NCBI GenBank assembly: GCA_035547695.1
Contig: DASZUK010000049.1
Location: forward strand, 1 to 64,000
Length of the DNA: 64,000 bases
Direction: 5' to 3'
Source of the DNA: DASZUK01 sp035547695
GTDB lineage: Bacteria; Actinomycetota; Acidimicrobiia; Acidimicrobiales; RAAP-2
A program made the position numbers and the translations under genes. Position 1 is the first letter of the stretch; each line of letters starts with the position of its first letter. The notes beneath the pieces are model-generated. The model saw only the letters and a program-made list of their open reading frames with translations. It was not told the DNA's origin and made no database searches. Of this stretch, positions 43,690 through 50,751 are shown one piece after another.

Positions 43690-44733
43690 GTGTACACGCT
43701 CGACGCCGGCCCCGGCACCGTGCACTGGGGCTACTTCGACCGCCGGCTGCCGCCGGTGCTCACCGTGGAGGACGGCGCGGCGGTCCGCGTCCGGACGGTC
43801 ACCCACCACGCCGGTGACGCCCCCGACCTGATGATGGACGAGACCCTGGAGCGGCTGTTCGCCGCCGTGCAGGACCGCGGTCCGGGACCCCACATCCTGA
43901 CGGGGCCCATCGCCGTCGTCGGCGCCCGCCCCGGGGACGTGCTGGAGGTCCGCATCCTGGCCCTCGATCCGCGCTTCGGCCACGGCTCCAACCTGGCCGC
44001 CAACTGGGGCCACCTCTACGGCGACTTCGGCAAGGAGCGCGTCACCGTCTGGTCCATCGACCCCTCTGCGGGGACCGCCCGGGCCGAGTTCGGCTACGAC
44101 TGGAAGGCCACCCCGGTGGTCGACACCCCCGGGACGGTGGTCCCGCCGGACACCGTCGTCCGTGAGCCGGTGACCGGCGACCTGGTCGTCCCGCTCCGGC
44201 CGCACCTCGGCACCATGGGCGTGGCCCCGGCCGAGCCCGGCCGCCACAGCAGCGTCCCCCCGGGCGACCACGGCGGCAACGTCGACAACTGGCGGGCCGG
44301 GCCGGGGACCACCATGTACTACCCCGTCCAGGTGCCCGGCGCCCTGCTGTCCCTCGGCGACCCGCACATGGCCCAGGGCGACGCCGAGCTGTCCGGCACC
44401 GCCCTCGAGGCCTCCGTCGACGCCCTCGTCCAGGTCCGGGTGCGCCGGGACCTCGACGTCCGGGTGCCGGTGCTCGAGACCCCCACCCACTGGCACGTCC
44501 ACGGGTTCGGCGATTCGCTCGACGACGCCATGGGGGCGGCGGCCCGGCGGACCCTCGGGTTCATGGAGCGCCACTGGGGGCTCACCAGGGACGAGGCCTA
44601 CTCGCTGGCCAGCGTCGGCGTGGACTTCACCGTCACCCAGGTGGTCGACCGCCGCCTGGGGGTGCACGGCAGTGTGGCCAAGTCGCTCGTCAGGGAGCCG
44701 GCCGCTCGGGTCCGAGGCGGCGCCGCAGCGTAG
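43690..44733 (+). CDS. Acetamidase/formamidase family protein
   Basis: FmdA/AmdA-type enzymes hydrolyse formamide or acetamide to ammonia and formate or acetate. The 347-residue protein begins with the family's YTLDAGPGTVHWGYFDRRLP segment and continues with ILTGPIAVVGARPGDVLEV, GRHSSVPPGDHGGNVDNW and LLSLGDPHMAQGDAELSGTA (a hallmark). Length is slightly below FmdA (about 400). GGAGG precedes the GTG. Its last 44 bases overlap the end of ureD on the other strand. The adjacent urease and the DMFase further on make ammonia recovery from small amides a common theme. Confidence 0.92.
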   Translation: MYTLDAGPGTVHWGYFDRRLPPVLTVEDGAAVRVRTVTHHAGDAPDLMMDETLERLFAAVQDRGPGPHILTGPIAVVGARPGDVLEVRILALDPRFGHGSNLAANWGHLYGDFGKERVTVWSIDPSAGTARAEFGYDWKATPVVDTPGTVVPPDTVVREPVTGDLVVPLRPHLGTMGVAPAEPGRHSSVPPGDHGGNVDNWRAGPGTTMYYPVQVPGALLSLGDPHMAQGDAELSGTALEASVDALVQVRVRRDLDVRVPVLETPTHWHVHGFGDSLDDAMGAAARRTLGFMERHWGLTRDEAYSLASVGVDFTVTQVVDRRLGVHGSVAKSLVREPAARVRGGAAA

Positions 44734-45409
44734 CGAGGTCGGCGGCCACCGCCATCGTCAGCCGCCCCGGGCCTGTCAGGTCGAGGGTCGCCCACCCGTC
44801 GCCGACCGCGGGGGTCTGCTCGGCCGGTGCTCCGGCCGGCCGGCCGTCCCCGGCCACCAGGGGCCGGCCGTCCCCGGCCACCAGGTGGAAGCCGACCGCC
44901 CGGTGGCCGCCGAGCACCGCCGGCCCGTCCCAGCCGGCCGCCCCCGGCCCGAGGTCGAGGTCGTGCCGGAGGAGCGGCCGGCCGTCCAGGTCGGCGCGGA
45001 ACCGCTGGCGCAGCCGACCCGGCTCCTCGCCGTGGCGGCCGAGCACCACCTCCTCCCGCCACACCACGGTGGCCGTCCCGGCCATGGCGAGGATGCTGCG
45101 GGCGCCGAGCGAGCAGGGGCCGGTGGCGATCAGCGGTCCCGGCAGCCAGTGGAGGGTGGCGTCCTCTTCCACCACCGCCACCACGTCCAACCGGGCGTCG
45201 ACGCCGCCGTAGGCGATGGTGGCACCCACCGTCCGGACCACGGCGGTCGCCCCCGGGCCCACCTCCACCCGGACCGACACCCGGTCGGTGCCGATCGGCC
45301 CGGCCGCGGTGGCCACCAGGTAGAAGGTGTCGCCGCACCGCCGGATGGCCACCGGCGGCGCCTCCTCCAGGTCCCGGACCCGGCAGTGGTGGCCCGGCCC
45401 CCGCTCCAC
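44690..45409 (-). CDS. ureD: Urease accessory protein UreD
   Basis: UreD (UreH) is the scaffold on which UreF and UreG assemble to load nickel into apo-urease. The 239-residue product is strand-rich, with family-like segments VRTVGATIAYGGVDARLDVV and LGARSILAMAGTATVVWREEV-type stretch (in part). Sequence conservation in UreD is low, so the call also relies on position as the last gene of ureABCFGD. The GTG start lies two bases after the ureG stop. Its 3' end overlaps the convergent formamidase gene by 44 bases. Confidence 0.8.
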   Translation of the reverse strand: MERGPGHHCRVRDLEEAPPVAIRRCGDTFYLVATAAGPIGTDRVSVRVEVGPGATAVVRTVGATIAYGGVDARLDVVAVVEEDATLHWLPGPLIATGPCSLGARSILAMAGTATVVWREEVVLGRHGEEPGRLRQRFRADLDGRPLLRHDLDLGPGAAGWDGPAVLGGHRAVGFHLVAGDGRPLVAGDGRPAGAPAEQTPAVGDGWATLDLTGPGRLTMAVAADLATLRRRLGPERPAP

Positions 45410-45411
45410 CC

Positions 45412-46095
45412 TCAGCCGGGCGCCGCCGTCCACCCCAGCTCCGCCAGCACCCACCCGGCCACCGCCGCGGCCCCGGGATCCTCCACCAGGCTGGTGAACA
45501 GCACCGGCCGCCCACGGCGCCTGGCCTCGGCGTCGCCGGCCATCACGGACAGGTCGGCCCCCACCCGGCCGGCCAGGTCGGTCTTGTTGATCACCAGCAG
45601 GTCCGACCCGGTGACCCCCGGGCCGCCCTTCCGCGGCACCTTGTCGCCGCCGGCGACGTCGAGGACGAAGATCTGCCTGTCCACCAGTCCGTAGCTGAAC
45701 GTCGCCGTCAGGTTGTCGCCGCCCGACTCGATCACCACCAACTGCAGGTCCGGGAACCGCCCCTCCAGCGCCTCGACGGCGTCCAGGTTCATGCTGATGT
45801 CGTCGCGGATGGCGCTGTGCGGGCAGCATCCCGTCTCCACCGCCACGATCCGCTCGTCCGGCAGCACCGCCGTCCGCCGCAGGATGCGGGCGTCCTCGTC
45901 CGTGTAGATGTCGTTGGTCACCACCGCCATCGAGAGCTGCTCGGCCAGCGTCCGGCAGAGCGCGGCCACCAGCGCCGTCTTGCCCGATCCCACCGGACCG
46001 CCGATGCCGATCCGTACCGGCCGGCCCGCCACCGGGTCCCGGGCGTGGCCGTCGTCGCCGTGGCCGTGGCCGTGGTCGTGGTCGTCACGAGGCAA
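45412..46095 (-). CDS. ureG: Urease accessory GTPase UreG with His-rich N-terminus
   Basis: UreG supplies GTP-dependent nickel delivery. The 227-residue protein has P-loop GGPVGSGKTAL near residue 31, the nickel-binding TGCCPHSAIRDD (C-P-H), ESGGDNLTATFS and the GTPase motif INKTDL. The first 18 residues are RDDHDHGHGHGDDGH, a metal-binding stretch that might partly replace the missing UreE. TTG was chosen: GGGAGG lies eight bases upstream and it overlaps the ureF end by 11 bases. No ATG or GTG fits better. Confidence 0.92.
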   Translation of the reverse strand: MPRDDHDHGHGHGDDGHARDPVAGRPVRIGIGGPVGSGKTALVAALCRTLAEQLSMAVVTNDIYTDEDARILRRTAVLPDERIVAVETGCCPHSAIRDDISMNLDAVEALEGRFPDLQLVVIESGGDNLTATFSYGLVDRQIFVLDVAGGDKVPRKGGPGVTGSDLLVINKTDLAGRVGADLSVMAGDAEARRRGRPVLFTSLVEDPGAAAVAGWVLAELGWTAAPG

Positions 46096-46804
46096 AGAGC
46101 CGGACCTCCCATCGGCGGTGCTCCTCGGCGCCGAGGTCGAGGAGCGGTGGGCTGGCGGCGGGCAGGTCCGCCCACGGCAGGGTGGACGCGGCCTCGAACC
46201 CCCGCTCGGCGGTCTCGTCGACCGACGGCGCCAGGTCGGCCAGCAGGGCGGCCACCACGTACGGGTCGAGGGACATGGCGCGCACCGCCGCCCACGCCGG
46301 CCCGGTGACGGCGGCGCCGGCGGCCACTGCGGCCGCCCGCCGCCCGTCGATGCCGGCCGCCGTGGCGGCGGCACCGAGGGCCACCGGCCACATTGGCGAG
46401 CCGTCGGTCGCGGCGGCGAGGTGGTCCAGGTGGGTGGCCGGCCACGCCGACCGGGCCAGCCGGAGCAGCCGGCGGCCCTGGCCGCGGGCCACCTCCCGGA
46501 CCGCCGGGCCCGGGCACCGGGCCGCCGCCTCGGCGTCGAGGAGCTCCCACGAGCCCCCGCCCCCGTCGCCGCCCCCGCCCCCGTCGCCGAAGCGTTCGCC
46601 GTTGCCGAAACGCCGGGCGGCGGCGGCCAGGGCGGCGTCGACCAGCCCGACCGTGGCCAGGCGGCCGCGCAGGAACGACGCCAGTTGGTCGGCGTCGGCC
46701 ACCCTGGCGCTCCCCACCGCCTGCTCCAGGCCGCCGGAGTGGGCGTGCCCGCCGGTCGGCATCCGGGCGTCGGCGAACAGCAGGAAGGTGCCGTCGCCGG
46801 TCAT
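46085..46804 (-). CDS. ureF: Urease accessory protein UreF
   Basis: The 239-residue all-helical UreF binds UreD and regulates UreG. The start FLLFADARMPTGGHAHSGGLEQAV is typical, with the conserved His/Ser-rich loop. A glycine/aspartate repeat (GDGGGGGDGGGG) interrupts the first helical region near residue 72 and looks like a local repeat expansion. The ribosome binding site is weak; a longer in-frame ATG at 46837 lies in the 16-bp repeat that separates it from ureC. Overlap with ureG suggests coupling. Confidence 0.88.
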   Translation of the reverse strand: MTGDGTFLLFADARMPTGGHAHSGGLEQAVGSARVADADQLASFLRGRLATVGLVDAALAAAARRFGNGERFGDGGGGGDGGGGSWELLDAEAAARCPGPAVREVARGQGRRLLRLARSAWPATHLDHLAAATDGSPMWPVALGAAATAAGIDGRRAAAVAAGAAVTGPAWAAVRAMSLDPYVVAALLADLAPSVDETAERGFEAASTLPWADLPAASPPLLDLGAEEHRRWEVRLFAS

Positions 46805-46817
46805 GCGGCTGTGCCGC

Positions 46818-46869
46818 CCATCAGCCCAGCCAGCCATCAGCCCAGCCAGCCATCAGACCGGGCCAGCCA
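46818..46869. repeat. 16-bp tandem repeat at the ureC/ureF junction
   Basis: CCATCAGCCCAGCCAG is present twice exactly (46818-46833, 46834-46849), a third time with changes (46850-46866) and partially into the ureC stop. On the minus strand each unit carries an ATG. Confidence 0.85.
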
Positions 46870-48591
46870 TCAGAACAGGAAGTACCGCTGGGCCATGGGG
46901 AGGGTGGCCACCGGTCGCTCCTCCACCACGTCGCCGTCGACGGTGACGGTGAACGAGTCGGGGTCCACCTCGATCCGGGGCAGGGCGTCGTTGTTGGGCA
47001 GGTCGGCCTTGGTGAGGTGGCGGGTGTCGCCGACGGCGGCCAGCCGGCGACGGAGCCCCAACCGGTCGGCCAGGCCGGCGTCGAGGGCGGCCGGGGCGAC
47101 GAAGGCCAGCGAGGTGGCGCCGACGACGGCCGGGGCGGCACCGAACATCGGCCGGGCCAGGACCGGCTCGGGGGTCGGGATGGAGGCGTTGGCGTCGCCC
47201 ATCTGGGCCCAGGCGATGGTGCCGCCCTTGATGACCAGGGCGGGCCGGACGCCGAAGAAGGCGGGATCGTAGAGGACCAGGTCGGCCAGCTTCCCGGGCT
47301 CGACCGAGCCGATCTCGTGGTCCAGGCCGTGGGCGACCGCCGGGCAGATGGTGTACTTGGCGACGTACCGCCGGGCTCGGACGTTGTCGGCCTGCCCGTC
47401 GCCGTCCAGCGGCCCGCGCTCGGCCTTCATGACGTGGGCGGTCTGCCAGGTGCGCAGTACCACCTCACCGGCCCGGCCCATCGCCTGGGAGTCGGAGCCG
47501 ATCATGGAGATGGCGCCGATGTCGTGGAGGACGTCCTCGGCGGCGATGGTGGACGGGCGGATGCGGCTCTCGGCGAAGGCCAGGTCCTCGGGGACGGCCG
47601 GGTTGAGGTGGTGGCACACCATCAGCATGTCGAGGTGCTCGGCGATGGTGTTGACGGTGTGGGGGCGGGTCGGGTTGGTGGAGGACGGGAGGACGTTGGG
47701 CCGGCCGGCCACGGTGATGATGTCCGGGGCGTGGCCGCCGCCGGCCCCCTCGGTGTGGTAGGCGTGGACGGTCCGCCCGGCGATGGCCGCCAGGGTGCCG
47801 TCGACGTAGCCGGCCTCGTTGAGGGTGTCGGTATGCAGGGCCATCTGGACGCCGGTGCGGTCGCAGACCCGGAGGCAGGCGTCGATGGCGGCCGGGGTGG
47901 CGCCCCAGTCCTCGTGGACCTTGAAGCCGCCGGCGCCGGCCAGCACCTGCTCCATGAGGGCGTCGTCGGCCACCGTGTTGCCCTTGCCGAGCAGCACCAC
48001 GTTGACCGGCCAGCCTTCCAGCGCCTCCAGCATCCGCCGCAGGTTCCACCGGCCCGGCGTCACGGTGGTGGCCCGCGATCCCTCGGCCGGCCCGGTGCCG
48101 CCGCCGACGACCGTGGTCACGCCGGAGGCCAGCGACTCCTCGAGGACCTGCGGGCAGATGAGGTGGACGTGGCAGTCGACGGCCCCGGCGGTGACGATCT
48201 TGCCGTTGCCGGCGATGACCTCGGTGCCCGGCCCGATGACCAGGTCGGGGTGGACGCCGTCCATGACGTCGGGGTTGCCGGCCTTGCCGACGGCGGTGAT
48301 CCGTCCGTCCCGGACCCCGACGTCGGCCTTCACCACCCCCCAGTGGTCGAGCACCACCGCCCCGGTGACCACCAGGTCGAGGGCCCCCTGGTCGCTGGAC
48401 CACCCGCCCTGGCCCATCGACTCGCGGACGACCTTGCCGCCGCCGAACACCGCCTCGTCCCCGGCCCGGCCGGGGCCGCCGCAGCGGTCCTCCTCCACCT
48501 CGACCAGCAGGTCGGTGTCGGCCAGCCGCACCCGGTCGCCGACGGTCGGCCCGTAGAGGGCGGCGTACCGCCGGCGGTCCAGCTCAACCAT
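46870..48591 (-). CDS. ureC: Urease alpha subunit UreC
   Basis: The 573-residue catalytic subunit holds the bi-nickel centre that hydrolyses urea to ammonia and carbamate. All key elements are visible: H-x-H in CHVHLICPQ, carbamylated Lys in GGFKVHEDWGATP, His in MALHTDTLNE and AYHTEGAGGGHAPD, the flap Cys-His in MVCHHLNP and Asp in SMIGSDSQAMGR. Length is close to the family standard (about 570). The start MVELDRRRYAALYGPTVGD lies in the innermost copy of a 16-bp triplicated unit that also contains the ureB stop. Confidence 0.97.
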   Translation of the reverse strand: MVELDRRRYAALYGPTVGDRVRLADTDLLVEVEEDRCGGPGRAGDEAVFGGGKVVRESMGQGGWSSDQGALDLVVTGAVVLDHWGVVKADVGVRDGRITAVGKAGNPDVMDGVHPDLVIGPGTEVIAGNGKIVTAGAVDCHVHLICPQVLEESLASGVTTVVGGGTGPAEGSRATTVTPGRWNLRRMLEALEGWPVNVVLLGKGNTVADDALMEQVLAGAGGFKVHEDWGATPAAIDACLRVCDRTGVQMALHTDTLNEAGYVDGTLAAIAGRTVHAYHTEGAGGGHAPDIITVAGRPNVLPSSTNPTRPHTVNTIAEHLDMLMVCHHLNPAVPEDLAFAESRIRPSTIAAEDVLHDIGAISMIGSDSQAMGRAGEVVLRTWQTAHVMKAERGPLDGDGQADNVRARRYVAKYTICPAVAHGLDHEIGSVEPGKLADLVLYDPAFFGVRPALVIKGGTIAWAQMGDANASIPTPEPVLARPMFGAAPAVVGATSLAFVAPAALDAGLADRLGLRRRLAAVGDTRHLTKADLPNNDALPRIEVDPDSFTVTVDGDVVEERPVATLPMAQRYFLF

Positions 48592-48628
48592 CGGCCAGCT
48601 CAACCATCGGCCAGCTCAACCATCGGCC
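48581..48628. repeat. Perfect 16-bp triplication of the ureB-stop/ureC-start unit
   Basis: AGCTCAACCATCGGCC occurs three times (48581-48596, 48597-48612, 48613-48628). Read on the minus strand each copy is GGCCGATGGTTGAGCT and carries both an ATG and a TGA. ureB stops in the first copy reached and ureC starts in the last. ATGs in the first two copies would give 7-codon frames ending at the next copy's TGA. A single copy would produce a stop/start overlap. Confidence 0.95.
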
Positions 48629-48927
48629 GGTCCGGCCACCTGGCCGCGGAACCCGGCCACCACCCGACGTCCGGTGAACGGGACCAGCTCCACCGAACGG
48701 CCGGCTCCCGGCTCGAACCGGACGCTGGTCCCCGCCGGGACGGCCAGGTGGCGGCCCCGGGCCGCCGACCGGTCGAACCGCAGGGCGTCGTTGGCCTCGG
48801 CGAAGTGGAAGTGGGAGCCGACCTGCACCGGGCGGTCGCCGGTGTTGAGGACGTCCACCGACGTGACCGGCAGCCCCTCGTAGAGGGGCACCGGGTCGCC
48901 GGTCGTGAGCACCTCGCCTGGGATCAC
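48616..48927 (-). CDS. ureB: Urease beta subunit UreB
   Basis: This 103-residue structural subunit has the typical MIPGEVLTTGDPVPLYEG start and VDVLNTGDRPVQVGSHFHFAEAN (in part), including the His-rich GSHFHF turn, and ends with the GFRGQVAG segment. It is separated from ureA by 36 bases. Its stop lies in the 16-bp triplication before ureC. Confidence 0.96.
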   Translation of the reverse strand: MIPGEVLTTGDPVPLYEGLPVTSVDVLNTGDRPVQVGSHFHFAEANDALRFDRSAARGRHLAVPAGTSVRFEPGAGRSVELVPFTGRRVVAGFRGQVAGPADG

Positions 48928-48963
48928 GGGCCCGCCGCGGGGATCATCCGCCCTCGCCGCCGA

Positions 48964-49266
48964 TCACGGGATGGGATCGTGGACGGTCACCAGCTTGGTG
49001 CCGTCGGGGAACGTGGCCTCCACCTGTACCTCGACCAGCATCTCGGGGACCCCGTCCATGACGTCGTCCCGGCCGAGGACGTGGCGACCGGCCGCCATCA
49101 GGTCCACCACCGATCGGCCGTCCCGGGCGCCCTCCAGGACGAAGCTGCTGATGACCGCCACCGCCTCGGGATGGTTGAGCCGGAGCCCCCGGTCCCGGCG
49201 GTCGCGGGCGACCATGGCGGCCAGGGAGATGAGGAGCTTGTCCTGTTCGTGGGGGCTGAGCTGCAC
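48964..49266 (-). CDS. ureA: Urease gamma subunit UreA
   Basis: A 100-residue subunit with family hallmarks LSPHEQDKLLISLAAMVA at the start, LNHPEAVAVISSFVLEGARDG and VEATFPDGTKLVTVHDPI at the end. It starts at GTG and heads ureABCFGD. The usual ureE is absent, as in several actinobacteria. No clear promoter is visible in the 284 bases upstream. Confidence 0.96.
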   Translation of the reverse strand: MQLSPHEQDKLLISLAAMVARDRRDRGLRLNHPEAVAVISSFVLEGARDGRSVVDLMAAGRHVLGRDDVMDGVPEMLVEVQVEATFPDGTKLVTVHDPIP

Positions 49267-49550
49267 GCCGCCGGGTCAGCCACTCGCCCCAGTCCCAGCG
49301 GGGGACGACGGCGCCGCCGATGGTGAAGTGCCCGTCGGCGCCTGCCTCCGCCCCGCCCGGGAACCGGGGCTCGGTTCGGGATTGGACCACATGCCGGCCG
49401 AATTGTGGCACGACGGGCCGACCGACGTCACGGCGGAGCCACCGCCGCAGGAGGTGGCGGCGGCGGTGCGGCTCGGGATGGTCGACGAAGGCGGGCGATG
49501 TCCTCGATGAGGACGTCGAGGTCCGGCCCCGCGGTGCTGACCGGGCCCTC
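49267..49550. other. Intergenic region upstream of ureA; no supported gene
   Basis: Reading frames in this stretch are short and lack family resemblance. A minus-strand frame reading GHFTIGGAVVPRWDWGEWL runs on into ureA out of frame and is probably not a gene. The ureA promoter should lie here, but no clear -35/-10 pair is seen. Confidence 0.4.
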
Positions 49551-50024
49551 TCAGCCGCCGGCCTTCTCCAGGTCCTCCAGGTGCCGCTCCAGGTAGCCGA
49601 GGATGTGAAGGTGCTTTTCGGTGTCCAGTTGCATCAGGACGACGAGGAGGTGCCACAGCCGCTCGTCGTCCGCCGACCGCAGGTCGTGCTCCAGCTCCCG
49701 CAGGCTGGCGGCGTCGTCCTGCTCGATCTCCCGGAACCGCCGGGTCTGCTCCAACAGGGCCGGCACCTGCCCGGGGTCGGGTCGTGGGGGCAGGGGCACC
49801 ACGCCGTCGCTCCCGGCGTCGACCGCGGCCGAGTGGCGGAGCTGCTCGAAGAACCGGTGGTGCCGGTGCTCGTCGTCCAGGATGAGGCCGAGGAGGAACC
49901 GGACCCCGGGGTCGGTCGCCGCATCCAGCAGCTCCTGGTAGCGGTCCAGCACGTAGCGCTCGTCGACGGCGTGGGCGGTGAAGGTGTGGCTGATCCTCGC
50001 CTGCCATTCGTTGGTCTTGCGCAT
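49551..50024 (-). CDS. Ferritin-like/rubrerythrin-like four-helix protein
   Basis: The 157-residue helical protein has Glu/His clusters spaced for a di-iron four-helix bundle: EHRHHRFFEQL near residue 48, RFREIEQDDAASLRELEHDL around 95 and TEKHLHILGYLERHLEDLEK at the end. Start ATG gives MRKTNEWQARISHTFTAHAVDE. Ferritin-like domains store iron or reduce peroxide, but ligand assignment is uncertain and it may be a helical sensor. It stands alone between ureA and the VOC-Rieske operon, divergent from the latter. Confidence 0.6.
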   Translation of the reverse strand: MRKTNEWQARISHTFTAHAVDERYVLDRYQELLDAATDPGVRFLLGLILDDEHRHHRFFEQLRHSAAVDAGSDGVVPLPPRPDPGQVPALLEQTRRFREIEQDDAASLRELEHDLRSADDERLWHLLVVLMQLDTEKHLHILGYLERHLEDLEKAGG

Positions 50025-50139
50025 GCCCGCCCCTTCCCGGCCGTCCTGCCGCTGTCCTGCCCGCCATCCTGGCCCGCCGCCGCCCGCCGTCCTGCGCCGC
50101 CGTCCCGGCCCGCCGTCTTGCGCCAGCTTGCTCGGCTGT

Positions 50140-50152
50140 CTTGTGATACAAG
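50140..50152. promoter_or_regulatory. CTTG-N5-CAAG dyad (regulon box, copy 3)
   Basis: CTTGTGATACAAG is a perfect dyad with 5-bp arms (CTTGT/ACAAG) and a GAT centre. It lies 19 bases upstream of the -35 box of the VOC-Rieske-amidase operon. It is the third member of the set with 20617 and 24804. Confidence 0.6.
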
Positions 50153-50171
50153 ATGTTATCCCGCATGTTGC

Positions 50172-50200
50172 TTGACGCCGGGGACCACCGGGCGTAACGT
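50172..50200 (+). promoter_or_regulatory. Promoter of the VOC-Rieske-amidase operon
   Basis: TTGACG (50172-50177) and TAACGT (50195-50200) are 17 bases apart, giving a leader of about 20 bases. ATCCCGCATG upstream resembles sequences before the promoters at 24805 and 34598. Confidence 0.55.
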
Positions 50201-50225
50201 GCAGCACGGACGAGGAGGAAAGACT

Positions 50226-50705
50226 GTGCCACGCACTTTGACCGAGCCTCGCTGGACCCACGTCGCCCTGCCGGTGACGAACCTCGACAAGGCGATCGAG
50301 TTCTATACCACCCTCACCCCGATGGTGGTGGTGGCCCGGAACCAGACGGACACAGGCCGGGGGGTGTGGCTGTCCAACGACAAGCAGGTGGAGACCCCGT
50401 TCGTGCTGGTGCTGGCCGAGTTCATCCCGGAGGCGGCCGCCCGGTTCGACATCGACCCGGACAAGCCCCACCCCACGCTGGCGCCGTTCGCCCACATCGG
50501 GATCGAGCTGCCCAACAAAGAGGACGTCGACGCCGTGGCCGACAAGGCCCGGGAGATGGGCGTGCTGGAGTGGGAGCCGAGGATGATGCCGGAGCACATC
50601 GGGTACATCTGCGCCTGCCGGGACCCGGACGGCAACGTGATCGAGTTCTCGTGGAACCAGAAGGTGTTCACGGCGGTCCAGGAGCTGTGGGGCTCGGAGG
50701 GCTGA
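50226..50705 (+). CDS. Single-domain VOC-family protein (glyoxalase/dioxygenase-like)
   Basis: The 159-residue protein has one complete VOC module: THVALPVTNLDKAIEFY at the start (first His), FAHIGIELPNKEDVDAV in the middle (His) and RDPDGNVIEFSWN at the end (Glu), which supply a typical metal site. AGGAGGAAA precedes the GTG. Single-module VOC proteins include glyoxalases, epimerases, resistance proteins and small dioxygenases. It begins the operon with the second Rieske alpha subunit, which suggests action on an oxidised aromatic product. Confidence 0.8.
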   Translation: MPRTLTEPRWTHVALPVTNLDKAIEFYTTLTPMVVVARNQTDTGRGVWLSNDKQVETPFVLVLAEFIPEAAARFDIDPDKPHPTLAPFAHIGIELPNKEDVDAVADKAREMGVLEWEPRMMPEHIGYICACRDPDGNVIEFSWNQKVFTAVQELWGSEG

Positions 50706-50751
50706 TGGTCGGCGCACCGCGCGGTCGTCGACCCGGGGCCGAAGGAGACCG

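Noticed and set aside
49276..49411. Possible small minus-strand gene upstream of ureA (contains GHFTIGGAVVPRWDWGEWL)
   Set aside because: The frame continues out of frame through ureA, has no ribosome binding site and no recognisable domain.
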